Origin: Bacilli bacterium
GTDB taxonomy: Bacteria > Bacillota_I > Bacilli_A > RFN20 > CAG-826
Direction of reading: 5' to 3'
Assembly (NCBI GenBank): GCA_016298185.1
Contig: JAEDDA010000008.1
Span: forward strand, 1-43,510
Length of the DNA: 43,510 nucleotides
The position numbers and the translations under genes are program-made. Positions 16,900 through 24,896 of this stretch are shown here, piece by piece (position 1 is the stretch's first letter; the number at the start of each line of letters is the position of its first letter). A model generated the notes under the pieces. That model was given only the letters and a program-made list of their open reading frames with translations, did not search any database and was not told the origin of the DNA.

Positions 16900-17939
16900 A
16901 GGGTTCCCTCACTTTTAGCTTTTAATTGTCCACAAGCAGCATCAATGTCGCTGCCGAATTCTTTTCTAATTGTCGCTGTCACTCCACCTTTGGCAAGATA
17001 ATCAAGGAAGGCGTGAACGCGATTTCCACTGCTGCGTTTATAATCATTCTTATTGGTTTCGTTATATGGAATTAAATTCACATATCCCATTGTTCCTTTA
17101 ATTAATTTGATTAATTGTTCAGCGTGTTCTTTTGTATCATTAATACCTTCTAAAAGAAGGTACTCATAAGTAACTCTTCTTCCGCTAACTTGTTCATATT
17201 CCTTTACCGCGGGCATCAAGACTTCTAGTGGATAAGCCTTATTAATTTTCATGAGTTCATTTCTTAACTCATTATTGGGAGCGTGTAATGAAATAGCTAA
17301 GTTAGTTTGTAATCCCTCTCGAGCGTATTTTTTAATACCTTCGATAAGACCACATGTCGAGACTGTGATATGTCTTGCTCCTATCGCTAATCCTTTTTGG
17401 GCGTTAACAATACGGATAAAGTCCATCACGTTATCATAATTATCAAATGGTTCGCCAGTTCCCATCACAACGACATGGGTAACATGCATACCTTTACCCT
17501 CTTCTCTTAAGAGGTCATTGATAATCATCACTTGCCCAGTCATTTCTTCTGGCCTTAAGTTTCTTTGTTTACCTAAAATACCAGAGGAGCAGAATGAACA
17601 AGCCATATTACATCCAACTTGGCTAGATACGCATACTGCACATCCGTAGTTATAACGCATAAGTACGCATTCCACTTTCATGTGGTCTTCTAATTCTAGA
17701 AGAAGTTTGATTGTACCGTCACTACTAACTTGTTTCTTATAAATAGTTGGAAGTGATAAAGAGTACTTTTCTTTTAGAACTTCTCTAAATTTCAAAGAAA
17801 TATCGGTCATTTCATCAAATGAACGAGCGTTCTTTTCATATAGCCAAGTGTATAGTTGAATAGCGCGATAAGGTTTTTGTCCTTCCGCGACCATTAAATC
17901 TTGGAGTTTTTTCATTTCCATTCCGTAAAGATTAATCAT
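16896..17939 (-). CDS. rlmN: 23S rRNA (adenine2503-C2)/tRNA(adenine37-C2) methyltransferase
   Basis: RlmN is a radical-SAM enzyme that methylates C2 of A2503 in 23S rRNA and A37 in some tRNAs. The 347-residue protein has the iron-sulfur CxxxCxxC motif (C110, C114, C117, inside CNMACSFC) and the essential C-terminal cysteine at about C336 (DAACGQL). The start MINLYGMEMK matches the family start and overlaps the upstream rsmB-like gene by eight bases. Order and spacing are as in other Firmicutes. Confidence 0.96.
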   Translation of the reverse strand: MINLYGMEMKKLQDLMVAEGQKPYRAIQLYTWLYEKNARSFDEMTDISLKFREVLKEKYSLSLPTIYKKQVSSDGTIKLLLELEDHMKVECVLMRYNYGCAVCVSSQVGCNMACSFCSSGILGKQRNLRPEEMTGQVMIINDLLREEGKGMHVTHVVVMGTGEPFDNYDNVMDFIRIVNAQKGLAIGARHITVSTCGLIEGIKKYAREGLQTNLAISLHAPNNELRNELMKINKAYPLEVLMPAVKEYEQVSGRRVTYEYLLLEGINDTKEHAEQLIKLIKGTMGYVNLIPYNETNKNDYKRSSGNRVHAFLDYLAKGGVTATIRKEFGSDIDAACGQLKAKSEGTL

Positions 17940-19185
17940 GAGATTCCTCTTTTCTTATAATGGCAAAATATAAAATCGATTTATATGGATCGAATGTAAA
18001 TAATTGTTTTTCATTAACAAGTCTGAAGTTCTTGTTGTTCGCTAAGAAATCGCAAACTACACGTTTGGTTTCATTCTTACAAAGTGTAGGAACAAAGTAG
18101 ATGAGTTCTCCACCATTTTCAACTTGTTTAGATGCTTCTAAAATACTTTCTTTTTCGATTTGGATGAATTTATCTAAATCTTCTTGTTTGCATCTTAAGA
18201 AATATTCTGGAGAATCAATCAAAGATTGGAAATGAGAGTTTTCTGGAGAAACAAACATTGTATGAACAGGTTTAGAAATACATGTAAGCATCGCAGTATG
18301 AGGACATTCATATAGTGAAAGTCCTTCTAAGTGATATCTATTCTTTAAGGTTTCCGCTTCAACTAAAGTGGATTGATTGTTACATAAAACATCGGCTTTA
18401 AAGAAAGGACCTAAAATTGCATAAAGTTCTTTAAGAATATGGTTAGAACAACCATTATAAATAGCGATGCCACGGAGTGGATCGATATCTAATTCTTCAC
18501 ACATTAATTTATATCCTAAAGGATAAACAAAGCCATCGGAATGTCTAACGGCTTGGTGACTTTTAAGATTGATGTTTTCTTCTTTAGCTAAAGCTATGTG
18601 TTTGATTTCAGAAGGAACTAAATCGTTATATTTATTAAAGAAATCTTCATCAGAAATACAATATGTATTAATTCTTAATGCGGAATATAAATTCTTACTG
18701 GATAAGGAACGAAATTGTTTCTTCGCTAGGAAAGGACCACAGTTCTTTTCCCATAAGTTAACAATCCACATTGGTAAGTTATATCTAAGAGAAAGGAATT
18801 TCTTTGAACCATATTCAATGTCTTCAGGAATTAAATCCTTTGGATCATTAAATGAAGAAATGAATTGTTCTACTCCTTCGAGTTTAGATTCACTAGCGAC
18901 ATATTTGTTAAATGATTCTTCATCAAACTTTTTAGCAAAGATGTGATTAGCAAGTCCTAAAGAGAGAATATTAAAACTATCCTCACTAATTTCTGGATAT
19001 TTTCTACTAGCTAATTCTTTGAAGACATAGTAATGTCTTAAAGCGCAGCCAACGACTGCGTTCACTTCGCTTTTTATTTGTTCGTTTTCTTCTTTCTTTA
19101 ACGCCACTTTGCTTGCGGTTCTAAAAGAAAGATTATTATTTATAACATCACTCAAAATTTTTGATGCGTATTCAAAACGTCCCAT
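17932..19185 (-). CDS. RsmB-like protein with lost methyltransferase motifs (probable pseudoenzyme)
   Basis: The position and overall layout are those of RsmB, which makes m5C967 in 16S rRNA: an N-terminal NusB-like helical domain (about 1-140), the SALRINT segment (about 168-174) and a Rossmann-like C-terminal domain. The signature residues are gone. The SAM loop that normally reads DxxAAPGGKT is replaced by AIYNGCSNHIL (241-251). The PC motif is SPEN (313-316), so the conserved cysteine is missing. The catalytic TC is replaced by VPTLC (365-369), where the aligned cysteine position is proline. The frame is intact over 417 residues, so it seems kept for a non-catalytic role, perhaps RNA binding. 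Confidence 0.8.
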   Translation of the reverse strand: MGRFEYASKILSDVINNNLSFRTASKVALKKEENEQIKSEVNAVVGCALRHYYVFKELASRKYPEISEDSFNILSLGLANHIFAKKFDEESFNKYVASESKLEGVEQFISSFNDPKDLIPEDIEYGSKKFLSLRYNLPMWIVNLWEKNCGPFLAKKQFRSLSSKNLYSALRINTYCISDEDFFNKYNDLVPSEIKHIALAKEENINLKSHQAVRHSDGFVYPLGYKLMCEELDIDPLRGIAIYNGCSNHILKELYAILGPFFKADVLCNNQSTLVEAETLKNRYHLEGLSLYECPHTAMLTCISKPVHTMFVSPENSHFQSLIDSPEYFLRCKQEDLDKFIQIEKESILEASKQVENGGELIYFVPTLCKNETKRVVCDFLANNKNFRLVNEKQLFTFDPYKSILYFAIIRKEESHD

Positions 19186-19188
19186 AAA

Positions 19189-19644
19189 TTATTTATCGTT
19201 CAATCCTTCAAAAATATCACCAGTGAAGATTTGATCTTCCGCTTCACCTTCTTCGATGTCTTCTGGATATTCATCTCCTTCAACATCAACGAGGTTTTCT
19301 TCACTTAAGAATCTTGGGTAGTTATCATTTATTTTTTGATATCTATCATCTTGTGAATAGTAACGGAATTGCACAGTGACATGGATGGCCACTTCGCCAA
19401 TGCCATTCATCATTAATTGCGCCATTTGGTCTTGTAAGACTGAAACTTTCTTTGGAGCGTGAACATCAATCAAAATGTTCCAAGAAGTTTGTTCTGTACC
19501 TTTATGGAAAACCATAGCTTCAGGTGCAATAAAAATAACATCTTCTTCGCTAACTTCGTAAAGCTTAGCCACAAGAGGTGTTAATTCTCTAGATATTTGT
19601 CCGACCACAAATTGGTCTAAACCGTAAATTGTAATAGTAATCAT
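19189..19644 (-). CDS. DUF1904-like (tautomerase-fold) protein
   Basis: The 151-residue protein resembles the DUF1904 family of small proteins with a tautomerase-like beta-alpha-beta repeat: strand at 1-7, helix about 12-28, strand near 35-42, strand ILIDVHAP and a second helix about 67-78. It ends with an acidic tail rich in D and E (about 118-151). The N-terminal proline that is catalytic in true tautomerases is absent, since the protein begins MITITIYG. It sits between priA and the rsmB-like gene, where Bacillus carries def and fmt. Family assignment is moderate and the function is unknown. Confidence 0.6.
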   Translation of the reverse strand: MITITIYGLDQFVVGQISRELTPLVAKLYEVSEEDVIFIAPEAMVFHKGTEQTSWNILIDVHAPKKVSVLQDQMAQLMMNGIGEVAIHVTVQFRYYSQDDRYQKINDNYPRFLSEENLVDVEGDEYPEDIEEGEAEDQIFTGDIFEGLNDK

Positions 19645-19684
19645 TGTATAGTCCTCGCGAATTATTATAATGCAAGACTATACA
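19645..19684. repeat. Perfect inverted repeat at the DUF1904 gene start
   Basis: TGTATAGTC (19645-19653) and GACTATACA (19676-19684) form a perfect nine-base dyad with a 22-base spacer. The spacer holds, on the minus strand, a TATAAT and a GAGG, and the proximal arm touches the ATG at 19644. It could be an operator around an internal promoter or, in read-through mRNA from priA, a hairpin that masks the ribosome binding site. Confidence 0.7.
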
Positions 19685-19692
19685 TTTTTATA

Positions 19693-21888
19693 CTAAAAAT
19701 TGTATGGATCTATATTTATAGAGAGATGAAATTGACTCTTTGTTGAATAAAGGGAGATGGCTTTTTTAAGTATCTCTCTAGCTAGTTTCTGGTCTTTATA
19801 TTTAATAAGTGCGGTTCTTAAATAGTTGTTTCCTTCAAATGGAACATATGGAATTGTTGGACCCAATATTTGTCCATTATCACCAAATTCGTGATTTAAA
19901 AATTCTATTAAAGAAACCATACCTTCAATAACATGTTCTTCATTTTTTCCAGCAACAGTGACGCTGGCTAAATAAGAGTATGGAGGATAGGACTGAAGTC
20001 TACGGAATTCCATCTCTTTGCGATAGAAGAGTTCATAGTTCTGACGCGCAGACATTGTGATTGCATAATTGTTAGGCATGTAGGTTTGAATAATCGCGAT
20101 ACCTTTTTTATCTTTACGACCACTTCTACCCACTGCTTGAGTGATGAGTTGAAACGCTCTTTCATTAGATCTATAAGATGGCATAGATAAACCAATATCC
20201 GCTAAAACGACACCGACTAAAGTGACATTAGGGAAGTCGTGACCTTTAGCAATCATTTGAGTGCCAATTAAAATATCAGCCCGTTTTTGCCTAAATTCTT
20301 CAATAATAGCAGGTATTTTTGTTCTAATCTTTGCAGAATCGCTGTCTAATCTTAAAGTCCTAGCTTCTGGGAATAAACGATTAACTTCTTCTTCAATTTT
20401 TTCAGTTCCAAAGCCCGTTTTCATAATATATTTGCTGCCGCATTCTGGGCATTCTTCTGGCATCGTCATAACATAATCGCAGTGATGGCATTTAAGCATG
20501 TTATCACTCTTATGATAGGTTAACGCAATATCGCATGTTGGACACTTAAAAATATGCCCACACTTACGGCAAGAAACTGATGTTGAGAAGCCTCTTCTAT
20601 TAATTAAAAGTATCGCTTGTTCGTGTCTTGACAAAACACCAGAAATTTCACTTCTAAGTCTTCTAGAAAAGATATAAGAATCTCTATCGATATTACGATA
20701 ATCAGATAAGTTCACAATTGTTGTTTGTGGTAATTCCTTATTATTTACACGATTGTTTAATAGTAAGAGATGGTAGATATTCTTTTGTGCTCTCGCTCTT
20801 GATTCTAGCGATGGAGTGGCACTGCCTAAAATCACTTTTGCTTTATGCATCTTTCCACGCATAATTGCCACTTCTCTAGCGTGATAGAAAGGAACAGTGT
20901 CTTGTTTATAAGATTCGACATGTTCTTCATCTAAGATGATCAAACCAATATTCTTTAAAGGCGCAAAGATTGCACTACGTGCACCAACAACAATATGACA
21001 ATCTCCATTAGCGATTTTACGGTATTCATCATACTTTTCTGCAGGAGTTAGTTGGCTATGAAGAATTGCTACATCACCCTTAAATCTTCTTAAATAATAT
21101 TCCACCATCATCGGTGTTAAAGATATTTCTGGAACAAGCATTAAAACAGATTTGCCTTCTTTAAGAACTTGTTCAGATAAAGTGAGATATACTTCAGTTT
21201 TGCCACTACCAGTAACGCCTTCTAACAAATAGACTTTATCATCCGATTCATTGAATTCTTTAATGACCCCTTTTTGTTCGTTAGTTAACTCGGGAGGAGC
21301 GATATATTCAAAATCAGGAATTTCTAATCTTCTTTTCTCAACTTTAAATTCCGCAACTCTACCATATTCAACAAGTTTCTTAAGAATTGAAACCTGTTTA
21401 ATTTCTCTTTTTAAAACTGAATCTGCTGATGAAATTAATCTTAGTAATTCAATTTGTTTATCGGTTAATCCACTTTCATCATTATCCACGGCTTTGACAT
21501 AAATGTCATATGCTATTTTTGGCGCTTTTAAAGAGGATTTTCTTGGAGATAATGAAGGAGGAAGCATGGATTGCAAAACACTGATTTTAGGAGCGATATA
21601 ATAGTCCGCTACTTCATCAGCTAATTTAAGCAAATCGTCACTTAATAAAGCGGAAGAATCTATAACATCAATAACTTCGTCAATAGAAAAGCCAAACTCT
21701 TTTTCGAGTTCTTCCACACTCTTATCGGTTTCATAGCATTTAGTGATATATCCTACTAGTTCACGATTATTGAATTTTAATAAAACTCTAAATCCGACAT
21801 CTAATGTTTTATTTCCTTTATAGCAATAAGAAAAAGGACGGTCGAGTGAATAATTAGCGTATTCTATGAGTACTTCTACTACTTTCAT
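19693..21888 (-). CDS. priA: Primosomal protein N' (PriA helicase)
   Basis: PriA reloads the replisome at collapsed forks by unwinding DNA 3' to 5'. The 731-residue protein has the 3'-DNA-binding domain at the N-terminus, Walker A GVTGSGKTE (224-232), a DEEH helicase box and the embedded zinc domain with eight cysteines in four CxxC pairs (from CRKCGHIFKC to CPEC). Motifs V and VI (GTQMIAKGHDFPNV and QAVGRSGR) follow. The length is normal. It follows gmk by 15 bases; the rpoZ and coaBC genes usually between them are absent here. Confidence 0.97.
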   Translation of the reverse strand: MKVVEVLIEYANYSLDRPFSYCYKGNKTLDVGFRVLLKFNNRELVGYITKCYETDKSVEELEKEFGFSIDEVIDVIDSSALLSDDLLKLADEVADYYIAPKISVLQSMLPPSLSPRKSSLKAPKIAYDIYVKAVDNDESGLTDKQIELLRLISSADSVLKREIKQVSILKKLVEYGRVAEFKVEKRRLEIPDFEYIAPPELTNEQKGVIKEFNESDDKVYLLEGVTGSGKTEVYLTLSEQVLKEGKSVLMLVPEISLTPMMVEYYLRRFKGDVAILHSQLTPAEKYDEYRKIANGDCHIVVGARSAIFAPLKNIGLIILDEEHVESYKQDTVPFYHAREVAIMRGKMHKAKVILGSATPSLESRARAQKNIYHLLLLNNRVNNKELPQTTIVNLSDYRNIDRDSYIFSRRLRSEISGVLSRHEQAILLINRRGFSTSVSCRKCGHIFKCPTCDIALTYHKSDNMLKCHHCDYVMTMPEECPECGSKYIMKTGFGTEKIEEEVNRLFPEARTLRLDSDSAKIRTKIPAIIEEFRQKRADILIGTQMIAKGHDFPNVTLVGVVLADIGLSMPSYRSNERAFQLITQAVGRSGRKDKKGIAIIQTYMPNNYAITMSARQNYELFYRKEMEFRRLQSYPPYSYLASVTVAGKNEEHVIEGMVSLIEFLNHEFGDNGQILGPTIPYVPFEGNNYLRTALIKYKDQKLAREILKKAISLYSTKSQFHLSINIDPYNF

Positions 21889-21903
21889 TATTTCTCTTCC
21901 GTC

Positions 21904-22479
21904 TTATCTCTTTTTCATTTTGGATTTAATAATATCAACGATTTCTTGAGCGGCTCGTTCAACTTTATCATTGATAATTATGTGATCGTAATTCTCAGTC
22001 ATCGTCATTTCCTTGCGACCTTTTTCAAGTCTTTCTTGAATGATATCTTCTGTTTCTGTCTTTCTTTTTCTAATACGCTTTTCTAAAGCGTTAAGTGAAG
22101 GAGGCATTAAGAAGAAGGAAATAACACGATCATCATGCACCTTACTCATCACTTGAGAAGCACCGTTGATTTCAATTTCTAAGAATACATTTTTTCCGGC
22201 GTTTCTTAAGGCTTCAACTTTATCTTTTGGTGTGCCATATCTATGACCGACAAAACTGGCCCATTCTAAAAAATTTCCGTTATCGATATTCTTTTGAAAT
22301 TCTTCTTCACTAACAAAGTAATAATCAACACCATCAGTCTCTTTTGCGCGTTTTTCTCTCGTGGTCATTGAAACAGAGTAAGTAAGGTCAATCTTTTTCA
22401 TAGACATGATTTCTTGTCTTACGCAGTTTTTGCCCACGCCAGATGGTCCACTTAAAATAATGAGTAATCCTTTTTTCAT
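21904..22479 (-). CDS. gmk: Guanylate kinase
   Basis: Gmk converts GMP and ATP to GDP and ADP. The 191-residue protein has the P-loop GPSGVGKN (11-18), the GMP-binding SMTTREKR and the DYYFVSEEEF segment, and normal length. The residue after the P-loop lysine is asparagine and the next is cysteine, where a small residue or S/T is usual. It heads the gmk-to-rpe operon. A TTGACC-18-TATAAT promoter ends about 13 bases from the ATG, and no Shine-Dalgarno sequence is visible in that short leader. Confidence 0.95.
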   Translation of the reverse strand: MKKGLLIILSGPSGVGKNCVRQEIMSMKKIDLTYSVSMTTREKRAKETDGVDYYFVSEEEFQKNIDNGNFLEWASFVGHRYGTPKDKVEALRNAGKNVFLEIEINGASQVMSKVHDDRVISFFLMPPSLNALEKRIRKRKTETEDIIQERLEKGRKEMTMTENYDHIIINDKVERAAQEIVDIIKSKMKKR

Positions 22480-22498
22480 AAGATATAAGATATTGAGT

Positions 22499-22528
22499 AT
22501 TATATATAAACATTTATGTTTCGGTCAA
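22499..22528 (-). promoter_or_regulatory. gmk operon promoter
   Basis: On the minus strand TTGACC (22523-22528) and TATAAT (22499-22504) are 18 bases apart. The predicted transcript starts near 22492 with a leader of about 13 bases. It overlaps the divergent rqcH promoter, so the two may compete for polymerase. Confidence 0.75.
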
Positions 22529-22541
22529 ACATTTATATAAT
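22508..22541 (+). promoter_or_regulatory. rqcH promoter with overlapping dyad and direct repeat
   Basis: TTTATG (22513-22518) and TATAAT (22536-22541) are 17 bases apart and predict a transcript start near 22548, only about four bases before the rqcH ATG. AAACAT/ATGTTT (22508-22521) is a dyad over the -35 box, and AAACATTTAT occurs twice (22508-22517 and 22527-22536), 19 bases apart. Confidence 0.6.
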
Positions 22542-22551
22542 AAATTAGTCT

Positions 22552-23925
22552 ATGAATTCCTTAAAAATCACATCAAAAGACTTAATAAGCATCGTTTCTG
22601 AATTAAAAGAAAAGATTAAATTTAATCACATTTCAAATGTGACTATTATCAATTCTTATGACATTTTCTTTTCTTTTTCTATATATAGAAAAGAGAAGCT
22701 ATTTATTTCTTTAAACCCACAACACCCATTTGTGTGTCTCATCGCTATCGATAATCCATGTGGCACAAAAATAGGTATGCTCAATGATTATTTAAGGAAA
22801 GAAGTCAAAGATGGATTCTTATTAGATGTAGAAACATTAAATAGCGACCGCATCGTGAAAATTTCCTATAGTCGCACGAACGAATACTTTGATAAAGAGG
22901 AACGTTTCATAATTATCGAACTCATTCCTCATCGTCCAAACTTTATTGTGTTAAATAACGATGGTACTATTTTATTTGCGACACACCAAACTGATATCGC
23001 AAATGAAAGACCGATATTAAAAGGCTTGAAATATGTCCTTCCAGAAAATAGCAATTTCGAACTAAAAGAGGAAGAATTTAGTTTGGAATCATTTAAGGAA
23101 AGCGTATCTAACTACTATATAGAAGCGAAAAGAAAGAGACTCCAAGAACAATTCAAACCTGTTCTTACTCATATCAAATCAAGAATTAAAACACTTAAAA
23201 CAAAGATTAAAGTATTAAACAAAGAAATCGAAGAAGCTAAATCACATTTCGTTTATCAAGAAATTGGAACGATGATTTTGACTTATGCTTATGACGAAGA
23301 TGAATTAAACAACTATGTTAAAGAAAACAATATCAACTATGACCCTTCATTAAATCCAGGTCTTAATGCGAACAAATATTTCCAAAAATATAAGAAAGCC
23401 AAAAGAACTGTGGAAATGGATGAAAAAGAGTTAGTGAAAACTAGCGATGAAATAGATTATTACGAAAGTTGTTTAGCACAATCCAAATATATGAATGAAG
23501 ATGATATCTTAGAATTAGCGGCACTTCTTTTCCCTCATAAATTCAAGATTGGTAATAGAAAAAAGATTGAAGCTAAGCCTGACGAAGTAGTTATTGAAAA
23601 CACCAAAATATATTATGGAAAGAACGCTAAGCAAAATGATTTCTTAACATTCAAAAAGAGTAATAAAACTGACCTATTCTTGCATATTAAAGATGAACAC
23701 GGAAGTCACGTTGTTATCGCTTCTTCTAATCCAAGTAATGAGGTCATTTTAACCGCTTGTGAAATTGCCCTACTTTTATCAGGAAAAGAAGAGGGAGAAA
23801 TACAAGCTACACAAATCAAAAATATTAAAAAAGGAAGTTTTATTGGCCAAGCCATTTTAACTTCCTATGAATCTTATATTATTAAGAGTGTTCGTTCTAG
23901 GACTAAGAAACTTTTGAATAAATAA
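22552..23925 (+). CDS. rqcH: RqcH/NFACT-family ribosome quality-control protein, short form
   Basis: RqcH binds stalled 50S subunits carrying peptidyl-tRNA and recruits tRNA-Ala to add C-terminal alanine tails. The 457-residue protein has an NFACT-N domain with the Asp-Arg pair needed for tailing (D99-R100 in NSDRIVKISY), a long coiled coil (about 180-320) and the NFACT-R domain from about residue 345 (IYYGKNAKQNDFLTF). Typical members are about 570 residues. The sequence passes from NFACT-N straight to the coiled coil near residue 175, so the central helix-hairpin-helix region appears to be missing. It is transcribed alone, without a visible ribosome binding site. Confidence 0.9.
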   Translation: MNSLKITSKDLISIVSELKEKIKFNHISNVTIINSYDIFFSFSIYRKEKLFISLNPQHPFVCLIAIDNPCGTKIGMLNDYLRKEVKDGFLLDVETLNSDRIVKISYSRTNEYFDKEERFIIIELIPHRPNFIVLNNDGTILFATHQTDIANERPILKGLKYVLPENSNFELKEEEFSLESFKESVSNYYIEAKRKRLQEQFKPVLTHIKSRIKTLKTKIKVLNKEIEEAKSHFVYQEIGTMILTYAYDEDELNNYVKENNINYDPSLNPGLNANKYFQKYKKAKRTVEMDEKELVKTSDEIDYYESCLAQSKYMNEDDILELAALLFPHKFKIGNRKKIEAKPDEVVIENTKIYYGKNAKQNDFLTFKKSNKTDLFLHIKDEHGSHVVIASSNPSNEVILTACEIALLLSGKEEGEIQATQIKNIKKGSFIGQAILTSYESYIIKSVRSRTKKLLNK

Positions 23926-24378
23926 TTATTCACCTAAGTTCACGTTTTTAAGCAAATACTTAACTGTATTATCGTAGCCACCTCTAAATATCACATCGCC
24001 ATAAGCGAAGAAATATGTTGTTGGAACAGAGCTATTATCCGCCCATTGATATGGCCCCATTGTGGCGTCATATAAATAACTTACATTTTCTTTTGTAATA
24101 CTAGTAAGTGGAATATAGTAGATTTTTAATTTATATGCTTTTACAAAATCCGTTAATTGAGGTTTTAGTTTTTGACATGCTGAACAAGAATCATCACCGA
24201 TATAAAAGACACAATCTATTTTGTCAGTTTTAGCTTTTTGATACATCTCACTAGGATCGGATAAAGTAAGTTCGCCACTTTCATCAATCTCTAAAGTGAA
24301 CTTATAGGTGTTGGTTTCTTTTTTATTACATCCTAAAAGGAATGGGAGGATAAATAATACGCTTAATACTTTTTTCAT
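23926..24378 (-). CDS. Thioredoxin-like lipoprotein
   Basis: The 150-residue protein starts with a lipoprotein signal peptide (lipobox LLGC, acylated C17) and continues as a thioredoxin-like domain with the redox pair C65-S-A-C68 and the cis-proline segment VPTTYFF. It should be anchored on the outer face of the membrane and act on thiols there. The partner and direction (oxidant or reductant) are unknown. It is the last gene of the ppa-trmL operon, overlapping trmL by four bases. Its stop codon abuts the rqcH stop with no spacer. A second lipoprotein of the same kind lies at 25538-26329. Confidence 0.85.
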   Translation of the reverse strand: MKKVLSVLFILPFLLGCNKKETNTYKFTLEIDESGELTLSDPSEMYQKAKTDKIDCVFYIGDDSCSACQKLKPQLTDFVKAYKLKIYYIPLTSITKENVSYLYDATMGPYQWADNSSVPTTYFFAYGDVIFRGGYDNTVKYLLKNVNLGE

Positions 24379-24896
24379 TTATTTCCCTCCTTTTCTAAGA
24401 AGTCTTCCCCTTTAATAGCTTCGCTAGTACTTAAATTTCCAAATCCTTGTTGTCTAAGTATTTCATAAATGATAACAGCAACGCAGTTGGATAAATTTAA
24501 ACTTCTCGCTTCTGGCACCATTGGTAATCTTAATAAATGGTCTGGATGTTCCCTAAGTATTTCATGCGGAATACCTGTTGATTCTCTACCAAACATCACA
24601 AAGATATCTTTAACTTGATCGGTGAAATCGAAAGAAGAATAAACTTTTTGAGAATATCTAGTTACATAGTAAATCTCTTGGTTTTTATATTTCTTAATGA
24701 AGTCTTCATATGTTGGATAGAAGAACATTTTTAAATCATCAATATAATCCATGCCCACTCTTTTAAGATCTTTGGAATCAATAGAAAAAGTGAGAGGTCC
24801 AATAATATGTAAAACTGCGTGGGTGGCCACGCAAGTTCTCATTATATTTCCAGTGTTCTGAGGCTTCTCAGGTCTATATAAAACAACGTTAATCAT
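24375..24896 (-). CDS. trmL: tRNA (cytidine/uridine-34 2'-O)-methyltransferase
   Basis: TrmL is a SPOUT-fold enzyme that methylates the ribose of the wobble nucleotide in certain tRNA-Leu. The 173-residue protein has the opening VLYRPEKPQNTGNIMRTC, the GRESTGIP knot segment and the C-terminal LPMVPEARSLNLSNCVA loop that binds SAM. It overlaps ppa by one base (TAATG) and the lipoprotein gene by four bases (ATGA). Confidence 0.95.
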   Translation of the reverse strand: MINVVLYRPEKPQNTGNIMRTCVATHAVLHIIGPLTFSIDSKDLKRVGMDYIDDLKMFFYPTYEDFIKKYKNQEIYYVTRYSQKVYSSFDFTDQVKDIFVMFGRESTGIPHEILREHPDHLLRLPMVPEARSLNLSNCVAVIIYEILRQQGFGNLSTSEAIKGEDFLEKEGNK

